Shown here piece by piece: positions 57,779 to 64,000 of a stretch of DNA of 64,000 nt. The stretch spans positions 1 through 64,000 of the forward strand of contig JAUXAB010000001.1 of assembly GCA_030615025.1 (NCBI GenBank), given 5' to 3'. The notes beneath the pieces are model-generated. The model made no database searches. It was not told the origin of the DNA and was given only the letters and a program-made list of their open reading frames with translations. This DNA is from Phycisphaerae bacterium. Its GTDB lineage: Bacteria > Planctomycetota > Phycisphaerae > Sedimentisphaerales > Anaerobacaceae. The position numbers were made by a program, and so were the translations under genes. The number at the start of each line of letters is the position of its first letter. Position 1 is the first letter of the stretch.

Positions 57779-58300
57779 TCAAAACTGCAGATTAACAAAA
57801 GCCATATCACTTCGCTGTCTGGTTGCACCATTGGAACCGTAGTAAACTGTCCCTGTATTCCCAAGGTTGAAAACGCTTTTCAAAAGCATTCTGTTGAATC
57901 TGGCACACTCTGACAAAAGCAACGCTGTGCTCAAATGTTCTTTCTTAAGCTCTTTAATCAATGATTTTAATTTCGCCTTCCTCCTGGTCACTTGCTCTTT
58001 TTTTTCATTCGGCAGGCTGGCTTCGAGTGTCGATAGAGTCATTTGCTCGAGGCCGCAGCCAAAAGCACTCGCCAATTCTTTTCGTATCGACTGCCGTTTT
58101 AATTCGTGGCGAAGGTTTCCGTCCGTCTCAGCTTGGATGCTCTCAAGTAGTTTACCCAAAGCGACATCGTCATGCTTGATAACCAGGCTGCGCAGCTCAT
58201 TCAGTTTTGACAGACTCTCCTGTATATGCTGGATGTCTTTGTCGAGAACAGTCAGCAATTCATCGACTTTACCTTCTATTTCAATTGCCGTCGCTTTCAT
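57779..58300 (-). CDS. flgN: FlgN-type flagellar export chaperone
   Basis: The 173-residue helical protein (KVDELLTVLDKDIQHIQESLSKLNELRSLV in parts, RRKAKLKSLIKELKKEHLSTALLLSECARFNRMLLKSVF in parts) has the usual FlgN length and a conserved C-terminal pattern with an aromatic tail (TGTVYYGSNG). FlgN escorts FlgK and FlgL, whose genes follow. Its ATG overlaps the stop of the FlgJ-like gene. Confidence 0.85.
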   Translation of the reverse strand: MKATAIEIEGKVDELLTVLDKDIQHIQESLSKLNELRSLVIKHDDVALGKLLESIQAETDGNLRHELKRQSIRKELASAFGCGLEQMTLSTLEASLPNEKKEQVTRRKAKLKSLIKELKKEHLSTALLLSECARFNRMLLKSVFNLGNTGTVYYGSNGATRQRSDMAFVNLQF

Positions 58301-58641
58301 ACACGCCCATCCAGTGACTGCGTCGTTTTGTTTGTCTGGTCCGGATTAGTTAAAGTCCGGTAAATATCCTTCCAGAGCCCCAAGCCGCCACTATTTGCCA
58401 GATGACGGGACAGGTATAGCCAGAATATTCCCTGAATTTGTTTGGAAGCCCCGTCTTCGTCAAAGCCCCAGTCCCCGATAGTATTTTTCATTTCGTCCAG
58501 CAGCTTACTGATTAAAACCGATTCAAAATCTTTGGCTGCTTGTTCTTTTTTCTGTTCTAAAATGCCGTCGACCTTGCTTAAATTCCCCAGTGGTGGAGGA
58601 AGGGAGACGGGTTCGGTTAATATCAATTTGGCGCTATCCAT
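58297..58641 (-). CDS. flgJ: Rod-binding protein, FlgJ N-terminal domain only
   Basis: The 114-residue protein matches the rod-binding half of FlgJ: KEQAAKDFESVLISKLLDEMKNT, GASKQIQGIFWLYLSRHLA and GGLGLWKDIYRTL. The muramidase domain found in enteric FlgJ is missing, as in many phyla, so a separate lytic enzyme must open the peptidoglycan. The start codon follows a TTGATTATTGATTATTG repeat and AATTAAAA, with no Shine-Dalgarno site. It lies between flgI and flgN. Confidence 0.85.
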   Translation of the reverse strand: MDSAKLILTEPVSLPPPLGNLSKVDGILEQKKEQAAKDFESVLISKLLDEMKNTIGDWGFDEDGASKQIQGIFWLYLSRHLANSGGLGLWKDIYRTLTNPDQTNKTTQSLDGRV

Positions 58642-58644
58642 TTT

Positions 58645-58677
58645 TAATTGATTATTGATTATTGATTATTGATTATT
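58645..58677. repeat. ATTGATTATTGATTATTG repeat before flgJ
   Basis: Four TTGATTA units directly abut the start codon of the flgJ-like gene on the minus strand. Same family as 35544-35618 and 46110-46235. Confidence 0.65.
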
Positions 58678-58708
58678 TTTTTAACTTTAGGCACTTTAGT
58701 CACTTTAC

Positions 58709-59815
58709 TTACATTATCACCAGCTTGGCTTGAAGGGCACCGGCTTTTTTCAAGGCATTGAATATCGCTATCATGTCTCTCGGTGTCGCTCCTATGGCAT
58801 TGAGGGTATTGGCCAGCTCCGAGACGGTAACTGTCCTGGAGACAGGAATCAGATACCCTTCTTTCTCTTCGACCCCTACTATAGTTTCCGGAATAACTGC
58901 CGTTGTGCCGGCATCAGAGAAAGGTGCGATCGGCTGAGAAACTTTTGCGGTTTCCCTGATCTTTATAACCAGACTTCCCTGCGAAATCGCCACTGCAGAT
59001 ATGCCGACATTTTCACCGACTACGATTGTGCCGGTGCGTTCGTTAATAACCACCACCGCAGGAATATCAACCTTGACGTCGTGCTTTGTAATATCAACGA
59101 TAAAGCCGGCTATACCCGTTTGACCAATTTCACTGGGGACTTTAACTTTGATGGTGCCGGCATCAACTACTGCTGCACTGTTTGGAAAAGCTGCGTTAAT
59201 GGCTTTACTGATTCGCTCTGCAGTTGAAAAATCGCTGTTTCTAAGATTAAGCGTGATAAGCCTGTGCCCCGCGATGTATTCGACGAAATGAGCTACTTCC
59301 TCCTTTTCAACTATAGCGCCGCCCGGAATTCGCCCGACCGTCTGGTGGTTCTTTGTGATTGAAGCCTTATCGCCTGCTGCCGTCCAGCCGCCAATTGAGA
59401 CTCCACCCTGGGCCACGGCATAAACCTGGCCGTCAAGACCTTTTAATGGCGTCGGCAAGAGCATTCCGCCTTGAAGGCTTTTGGCATCTCCTATAGCAGA
59501 GACGTCAACGTCAATTCGTGAGCCTTCACGGGCAAAAGGTCCCAGCTCTGTTGTAACCATAACCACAGCAATATTGCCGCCGGTCAAATCCGTAGGAGTA
59601 AGAACCAGTCCCGAATCCCTTAATATATTCGTCAGCATTTGTCGCGACAGCACTGTGCTGTCACCGGTCCCGGCCAGACCAATAACCAACCCGATACCTC
59701 TGATCGGGTTGCTGCGTATCCCCTGAATATCAACAATGTCCTTGATTCGCTCACATTGTCCAACTTCAACCGTGCTTAGCAGAATTGCGAACAAAAGTAT
59801 TAAACGAGATTTCAT
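58709..59815 (-). CDS. flgI: Flagellar P-ring protein FlgI
   Basis: The periplasmic P-ring protein has 368 residues with a signal peptide (SRLILLFAILLSTVEVGQC). Conserved stretches are RIKDIVDIQGIRSNPIRGIGLVIGLAGTGDS, VVMVTTELGPFAREGSRIDVDVSAIGDAKSLQGGMLL and VVINERTGTIVVGENVGIS (quoted in parts), ending with LNAIGATPRDMIAIFNALKKAGAL. The ATG at 59815 has AAGGAG ahead. A GTG at 59833 lies in a repeat edge and is rejected. The P ring implies peptidoglycan crossed by a rod in a diderm envelope. Confidence 0.96.
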   Translation of the reverse strand: MKSRLILLFAILLSTVEVGQCERIKDIVDIQGIRSNPIRGIGLVIGLAGTGDSTVLSRQMLTNILRDSGLVLTPTDLTGGNIAVVMVTTELGPFAREGSRIDVDVSAIGDAKSLQGGMLLPTPLKGLDGQVYAVAQGGVSIGGWTAAGDKASITKNHQTVGRIPGGAIVEKEEVAHFVEYIAGHRLITLNLRNSDFSTAERISKAINAAFPNSAAVVDAGTIKVKVPSEIGQTGIAGFIVDITKHDVKVDIPAVVVINERTGTIVVGENVGISAVAISQGSLVIKIRETAKVSQPIAPFSDAGTTAVIPETIVGVEEKEGYLIPVSRTVTVSELANTLNAIGATPRDMIAIFNALKKAGALQAKLVIM

Positions 59816-59828
59816 CTGAACTCCTTTT

Positions 59829-59897
59829 TTCACTTTTAGACGGGATTAACAGGATTTTCTATGATTTATTCTTCTATCCTATAAATCCTGTCTAAAA
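59829..59897. repeat. CTTTTAGACGGGATTAACAGG fold-back repeat, copy 2
   Basis: Nearly identical to 28438-28507 across about 65 bases. It overlaps the flgH stop codon on one side and ends at the AAGGAG of flgI on the other, matching the arrangement before the CBS gene. Confidence 0.85.
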
Positions 59898-60554
59898 TGG
59901 CCAAAAAACATCGAATATTCTGCCGAGCCAGCCTGGCTTAGTGTATGGTGCAGAGATACCTGTGTTCTTGGTTACTATACGAAAGTCTGCAACCTGTTCG
60001 CTCTTAACGGTGTTATCAAACGTAATATCGCTCGGCCTGACTATCCCGCTTACCTCAATGGTTTGTATATCACCTGCAATACTACGGTGACGTATTCCCA
60101 TAACCACGAGGTTGCGGTTCGGAAGGATATCCACAACGACCACGGTGACACGATCGACGAACTTGCGCTCGTCTTTGAAGTCAGCCTTGCTTTTCAGCTC
60201 ATTAGTGGATTCAGCCGCCATGGTAAAACCGGGGATGCGGGGTAGAAGATTATTATTTGGTGTTATGATCCCCAGCTCTCCATTAAAGGTGGTTGATTTG
60301 TCAACCTTCTTTTTCAAATCTCTTTTTGACTTGTTATCCACCTTGCTATCTTCGCTAATCCTAATGGTCAGTATATCGCCTATGTTACGGGCCACATCGT
60401 CGGCGTATAAAGCTCCCATATTCTTGCCACGCCTATGCCAGATAGAATCTGCTTGTAAGTCACCCATTGGCGGAGCCCAGCAGAGCAAAAAAACCGTTAA
60501 GATAAACACACCGAGAGGTGTCCCCCTTGGGACTAAACCTATTCTATTGCTCAT
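59892..60554 (-). CDS. flgH: Flagellar L-ring protein FlgH
   Basis: The outer-membrane L-ring protein has 220 residues. Conserved parts are ALYADDVARNIGDILTIRISEDSKVDNK, FKDERKFVDRVTVVVVDILPN, LVVMGIRHRSIAGDIQTIEVSG and IVRPSDITFDNTVKS (quoted in parts). The N-terminus has a hydrophobic signal, but I see no lipobox: the only cysteine (LLCWAPP) is inside the hydrophobic core, whereas most FlgH proteins are lipoproteins. A GTCCCAAGGGGGAC repeat is read in frame just before the signal (VPRGTPLG). TAAAAGGAG precedes the ATG. Confidence 0.92.
   Translation of the reverse strand: MSNRIGLVPRGTPLGVFILTVFLLCWAPPMGDLQADSIWHRRGKNMGALYADDVARNIGDILTIRISEDSKVDNKSKRDLKKKVDKSTTFNGELGIITPNNNLLPRIPGFTMAAESTNELKSKADFKDERKFVDRVTVVVVDILPNRNLVVMGIRHRSIAGDIQTIEVSGIVRPSDITFDNTVKSEQVADFRIVTKNTGISAPYTKPGWLGRIFDVFWPF
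60510..60535. repeat. In-frame GTCCCCCTTGGGAC repeat in flgH
   Basis: The core 60520-60533 is the inverse of 20356-20369 in the rhamnulose-phosphate aldolase gene. It encodes part of the FlgH signal-peptide start in a different reading frame from that used in the aldolase. Confidence 0.7.
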
Positions 60555-60566
60555 TGTTTTCTCCTT

Positions 60567-61658
60567 TTAGAAAACCGGTTCCACGGTCCCGTCTTCATTG
60601 ACCCTGGCTAAGATTATTCGTTGTGAGTCCAGGTTTCGCACCTTTATATATTCACCAGCTCGCCCATCCTGCATAGCTTTTCCGATAGCCGTAACCAGAA
60701 ACAGCGGTCTTTCAATTCGAATAACAACATTCTTATTTCGCCCGACAATAACTGCAGGCTTGACGGGGCCCAACATATGCGGCCCAAGCACGGTCTTTGC
60801 CGGCAGCCGGCGTTTGGCGATAAGACCATAGGGTGGCCTCCAATTGGCAGGCTCCGGATGGCTTGATATGGCGCTTTCTATCTTGACATTCTCAGAGCTG
60901 ATAATCGCACCTGCAGGAATGTCAACCAGCGTCACTGCTCGGTGACAATTGTATTTTAAGCGGAAAGTTACTTCACACTCCCCTATCTGTTTGCCGTTCT
61001 GTATCACAACAATCTGGACCTTAGTCTGGTTTCTTGCGATGCTTTTGACCAAACGTGGGGACAATTTTATATCTTTGCTTTTTCCAGGTACGGCCAAATC
61101 CTTCGGTATCCGTATCGGGTCCCATTGGCAAACCGAACCAGTCCGCCATTGGCGGAGATTTTTTTTCAGGAACGCGCTTGCCAGCTCAACGAATTCGCTG
61201 CCTTTGATAATTTTCTGCTGCCGTTTTACCGTTATTTTTTCCGCACCGGTTAATGTCACTTTTGATGCCGGGATTCCGTTGCAGGCCAATCTGCTCAGGA
61301 CCATTGACCTGTCGATGACGATTTCCTGGCCCGGCACTGAAATCCGACCCAAGGTAATTTTGCTTGCTTTGGCTGCAAGTCCGTCTTCACGCGGATTGCC
61401 CCGGATTATGCTGACTTCACCCAGGCTAATAGTATCGTCTTTGATTGTGACCTCTCTCGGCAGGTAGAGCTGTAGAGTAGAATCCTTCTGTAAGTCGTTG
61501 GCTTCGGTATTCGCCCCGTTAGCTGATGCCCGGCAAAAAAGTACACAGGTCATACAAAGAATAATGAATATCGAACAAGGAATTTCGAAGTTCGTCATTC
61601 GATATTCGATATTCGATATTCGATATTCGATTGCTCTTGTGCTCTTTCTTCTGCTCAT
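60567..61658 (-). CDS. flgA: Flagellar P-ring assembly protein FlgA
   Basis: A periplasmic chaperone (363 residues) needed for FlgI ring formation. The C-terminal SAF-type domain shows VTLVDIPAGAIISSENVKIE, AKRRLPAKTVLGPHMLG, VVIRIERPLFLVTAIGKAMQDGRAGEYIKVRN (in parts) and RIILARVNEDGTVEPVF. The N-terminal 45 residues are odd. IEYRISNIEYRMTNFEIP is encoded by an ATTCGATATTCGATATTCG repeat and runs into the signal-peptide core IFIILCMTCVLFC. AAGGAA precedes the ATG at 61658, so the repeat is translated. It lies between flgG and flgH. Confidence 0.9.
   Translation of the reverse strand: MSRRKSTRAIEYRISNIEYRMTNFEIPCSIFIILCMTCVLFCRASANGANTEANDLQKDSTLQLYLPREVTIKDDTISLGEVSIIRGNPREDGLAAKASKITLGRISVPGQEIVIDRSMVLSRLACNGIPASKVTLTGAEKITVKRQQKIIKGSEFVELASAFLKKNLRQWRTGSVCQWDPIRIPKDLAVPGKSKDIKLSPRLVKSIARNQTKVQIVVIQNGKQIGECEVTFRLKYNCHRAVTLVDIPAGAIISSENVKIESAISSHPEPANWRPPYGLIAKRRLPAKTVLGPHMLGPVKPAVIVGRNKNVVIRIERPLFLVTAIGKAMQDGRAGEYIKVRNLDSQRIILARVNEDGTVEPVF
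61558..61634. repeat. ATTCGATATTCGATATTCG fold-back repeat inside flgA
   Basis: GAATATCGAACAAGGAATTT and its inverse iterated as TTCGATATTCGATATTCG form a fold-back that encodes the flgA N-terminus. The family also occurs at 24606-24772 and 37850-37915. Confidence 0.8.
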
Positions 61659-61667
61659 AGTGGTTCC

Positions 61668-62453
61668 TTATCTAACAATTTCATTTGCCGTTCGAAGCAT
61701 ATCGTCGCCTGCCTTTATTGTACGCGAGTTTATCTCGTATGCGCGCTGGGCGGTTATAAGGTTGACCAGCTCAGTTACCATCTGGACATTGGCTTTTTCC
61801 AGAAATCTCGATTGAATAGTGCCGAAACCCGCATCTCCTGCAGTGCCGGTCGTAGGTGTGCCGCTTGCCGGGGTCTCTGCCAGCAGATTATCTCCTTCAC
61901 TTGAAAGACCCGACGGATTAGGAAATCGGGCCAATTGAAGATTACCTACAACTGATGATGTCCCCGCAGCATCGGTAACATTAACACCTCCATCTTTTTC
62001 GATACTTACGGAGGTAACGTCTGCTGGAATAGTAATCGCCGGCTCTAAGGTGTATCCGGTGGTAGTAACTAACTCACCGTTGGCATTCCTTTGCAGTGAT
62101 CCGTCGCGGGTGTACCTTAGATCGCCATTTGGCAAAGTTACCTGAAGGAAGCCCTCGCCCGTAATAGCAATATCAAGAGCTCGGCCGGTATTCTGAAGCT
62201 CACCGGCGGTATGCACTTTTATTGTAGATATAGCGCGGACTCCACTGCCTATTTCCAGACCACCGGGAGAATTTATGCCCGATGCCACTTCCGTGCCGGG
62301 TTCTTGCAGCGTGATGTAGAGCAAATCACCAAAATTAATTTGGCTTCGCTTGAAACCCGTGGTGTTAATGTTGGCAAGATTATTGGCTATCACATCCACC
62401 ATCATTTGTTGGGCTGTCATACCCGTCGCCGCAGTGGAAAATGCTCTTAACAT
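61668..62453 (-). CDS. flgG: Flagellar distal rod protein FlgG
   Basis: The 261-residue periplasmic rod subunit begins MLRAFSTAATGMTAQQMMVD and has the rod motif VIANNLANINTTGFKRSQINFGDLLY, FLQVTLPNGDLRYTRDGSLQRNANGELVTTTG (in parts), FPNPSGLSSEGDNLL and the C-terminal EKANVQMVTELVNLITAQRAYEINSRTIKAGDDML (in parts). All are typical of FlgG. The length is exactly that expected. AAGGAG precedes the ATG. Confidence 0.96.
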   Translation of the reverse strand: MLRAFSTAATGMTAQQMMVDVIANNLANINTTGFKRSQINFGDLLYITLQEPGTEVASGINSPGGLEIGSGVRAISTIKVHTAGELQNTGRALDIAITGEGFLQVTLPNGDLRYTRDGSLQRNANGELVTTTGYTLEPAITIPADVTSVSIEKDGGVNVTDAAGTSSVVGNLQLARFPNPSGLSSEGDNLLAETPASGTPTTGTAGDAGFGTIQSRFLEKANVQMVTELVNLITAQRAYEINSRTIKAGDDMLRTANEIVR

Positions 62454-62509
62454 AATATTGTTCTCCTTATTTTAATGGTTCATATATTCTAAAGCAGGCT
62501 TCGGTGCCC

Positions 62510-63259
62510 CTAACCCATAGCCACACTTAAAATACTACTGGTGGCTTCCTTTTGAGCTGAGACGAACTTCATGTTCGCTTCGTAGAGTCTGGACACCATC
62601 AGCATGTCCACTAATTCTTCGACCATCTTAACGTTGGATGCCTCCTGGTAGCCTTGTTTTACAACTATATGTTCGGCTGCTATATGTTCGGCTGCAACCG
62701 GCGTTACATCCTGCTTTGGCATCCGGTAGCAATTCTCACCGGCCGGCACAAGTTTGTTTTCATCGTCTTTGAAATCAACAAATTTGAATTTCCCTATAGC
62801 TGTGTCACCGGCACTGATGCTGCCGTCGCTTGAGACATACAGTTGCGAGAGTACCACACCGCCCGGTATTGTGATCGGCCCGGCTTCGCCTGCTACAATC
62901 CTTCCCACGGAATCCACTATTTGGCCGTTTTGATTCGTAAGGAATACACCGTTGCGGGTATAAAGCGGACCTTCGGGTGTCTCTATCACAAAGAAACCTT
63001 TGCCATACAGTGCAAAGTCCAGGGGCCGATCTGTCTCTACAATACTGCCCTGAGAAAAATCAAATACCGAATTCAAATCAATGCTGCCGGGAGAATAAGT
63101 TTGCAGCCCCGTTCCCTGTGCCTCGAGGGATTTTGAAAAAGCGTTGCATCTACGCTTGTATCCGACCGTGCTTACATTGGCCAGATTGTGCGCGATTATA
63201 TCAAATTCCCGCGTTAACGCATCAATGGTTGTACTAATTTGGGCTGTAATCTCAGACAT
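62510..63259 (-). CDS. flgF: Flagellar rod protein FlgF (flagellar hook-basal body family)
   Basis: A proximal rod subunit of 249 residues from the ATG at 63259, preceded by AAGGGG. It shows IAHNLANVSTVGYKRRCNAF, FSQGSIVETDRPLDFALYGKGFFVIETPEGPLYTRNGVF (in parts), ISAGDTAIGKFKFVDF and the C-terminal QEASNVKMVEELVDMLMVSRLYEANMKF (in parts). The pairing with flgG supports FlgF. Its start overlaps the end of the PilZ gene by 8 bases, so a frame starting at 63325 is not used. Confidence 0.93.
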   Translation of the reverse strand: MSEITAQISTTIDALTREFDIIAHNLANVSTVGYKRRCNAFSKSLEAQGTGLQTYSPGSIDLNSVFDFSQGSIVETDRPLDFALYGKGFFVIETPEGPLYTRNGVFLTNQNGQIVDSVGRIVAGEAGPITIPGGVVLSQLYVSSDGSISAGDTAIGKFKFVDFKDDENKLVPAGENCYRMPKQDVTPVAAEHIAAEHIVVKQGYQEASNVKMVEELVDMLMVSRLYEANMKFVSAQKEATSSILSVAMG

Positions 63260-64000
63260 CTTGAACCCCTTGCACGGCCGCAGACTCCAAAGCGCCTTCC
63301 GCTGCGTTTTCCGAAACCGGAACATCTTGACTTTCAGCCCCGGTTCTTAGCGAAGCTGCATTGGTAGCGCGAATCAGCTCATTAATGTCTGAGTCGCTTA
63401 AGCCTATCAACTCAACCGCTATTGAAAAACCATTTGGTATGACTTTGGTGTGTCTAACCTCGCCGATATCTTCTACTATTTTTGATGTTTCTGTTTCGTC
63501 CTCCTGACTCGCTGGGGCCGAATCTTGGTCCTCTTCTTCATCATCCAGCTTAAGCACTACCAACACTCTGTCGTCTACTTTTACTTCCAGCGGAGCCTCT
63601 ATACGCAACCCGGGACCGGCCAGCTCAGTAACAACCGCAGGTACAAATTCCGGCGGTCCCCAACCGCTCTCAGAAGCGCTTACCGAACTTCGGTATATTC
63701 TGAAGCTCTTCATACTTTTGCGACCACTTGCGGCAGGTGCTCTGGTGAATGGAAAGTGTGCGATAAAGGCTGGTTTGTCTACCGGAACGCGCAAAAAACG
63801 CCGGCGATTAACGAAACGCAGTTCATCACTGTGATTTAAAACCAATACGTCACCGTTGCAGCTGATCACCGAAGTATCAAATTCCCAAACCGAAGCGCCA
63901 AAATAATAACGCGCACACCAAACCTCTCCGAAAATAATTTTTACCGGCTTTATCAATTTAACCACCAGCTCTATATCATTATTCTCTATTACGGTCGACT
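63252..64000 (-). CDS. PilZ-domain (YcgR-like) protein, 5' end outside window
   Basis: At least 248 residues are visible. The frame is open to the window edge, so the N-terminus is cut off. It shows a YcgR-type start (ISCNGDVLVLNHSDELRFVN) and the c-di-GMP-binding arginine motif RRRFLR leading into VPVDKPAFIAHF. A later PAVVTELAGPGLRIEAPLEV takes the place of the usual D/NxSxxG. An acidic tail follows (LDDEEEDQDSAPASQEDETE). Proteins of this kind slow the flagellar motor or adjust expression in response to c-di-GMP. It overlaps flgF by 8 bases and so is probably coupled with rod synthesis. Confidence 0.8.
   Translation of the reverse strand, partial: STVIENNDIELVVKLIKPVKIIFGEVWCARYYFGASVWEFDTSVISCNGDVLVLNHSDELRFVNRRRFLRVPVDKPAFIAHFPFTRAPAASGRKSMKSFRIYRSSVSASESGWGPPEFVPAVVTELAGPGLRIEAPLEVKVDDRVLVVLKLDDEEEDQDSAPASQEDETETSKIVEDIGEVRHTKVIPNGFSIAVELIGLSDSDINELIRATNAASLRTGAESQDVPVSENAAEGALESAAVQGVQDV

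Overview
The window looks like chromosomal DNA of a flagellated, outer-membrane-bearing bacterium. My best guess is the Planctomycetota, near the Phycisphaerae/Sedimentisphaerales. The clues are a secreted polymorphic-repeat protein with a dockerin-like segment and fibronectin-like C-terminal repeats, a GH172/DUF2961 lipoprotein, a fused aldolase-dehydrogenase for rhamnulose-1-phosphate, and intergenic space full of short iterated fold-back repeats. No rRNA, tRNA or CRISPR array was seen, so the placement is an inference. FlgH and FlgI (L and P rings) imply a diderm envelope.

Layout: 1-1.17 kb is non-coding and repeat-rich. 1.2-3.7 kb holds a large secreted repeat protein. 3.9-5.1 kb is dprA on the minus strand. 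5.6-8.7 kb is a signalling operon: a small membrane protein, a PAS histidine kinase and two stand-alone receivers. It is followed by a 178-bp MITE-like element. 9.2-10.6 kb is folC. 10.9-27.9 kb is a plus-strand deoxysugar catabolic region: rhaB, a PHP-domain protein, a zinc alcohol dehydrogenase, a GH172 lipoprotein, rhaA, an NCS1 permease, the aldolase/dehydrogenase fusion, a fused E1 and an E2 of a 2-oxoacid dehydrogenase, and fucI. Together these can take L-rhamnose (and probably L-fucose) through the sugar phosphate to DHAP and lactaldehyde. Lactaldehyde can be oxidised toward lactate, and E1/E2 can make acetyl-CoA from pyruvate. E3 is not in the window.

28.0-64 kb is almost entirely a flagellar supercluster. 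Minus strand: a CBS protein, fliS, fliC; then fliK. Plus strand: flgB-flgC-fliE-fliF-fliG1-fliG2-fliH-fliI-fliJ-motE-motA-motB1-motB2, then fliO-fliP-fliQ-fliR-flhB. Minus strand again: a PilZ protein, flgF, flgG, flgA, flgH, flgI, flgJ(N), flgN, flgK, flgL, then a TPR-glycosyltransferase, a TPR protein, a FliT/FlgN-like chaperone and fliD. Four near-perfect sigma-54 boxes (GGCAC-N5-TTGC) sit before fliK, flgB, fliO and the TPR-glycosyltransferase operon. One perfect sigma-28 box (TAAA-N15-GCCGATAA) sits before fliC. This gives a readable two-tier regulatory hierarchy. flhA, fliM, fliN, flgD, flgE, fliA and the sigma-54 activator are not here.

The most unusual property is the repeat landscape. 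Several sequence-unrelated families of fold-back repeats, made of iterated 7-10 bp words, lie directly against ribosome-binding sites inside operons. Short palindromes of at least six kinds are also read in frame inside conserved genes (motB1, fliG1, fliH, fliO, flgH, the rhamnulose-phosphate aldolase, the alcohol dehydrogenase and the FliT-like gene). One 44-bp palindrome inside motB1 has intergenic copies of exactly the same length. Other repeats supply the N-terminus of FlgA and the C-termini of FliG1, the E2 subunit and the glycosyltransferase.
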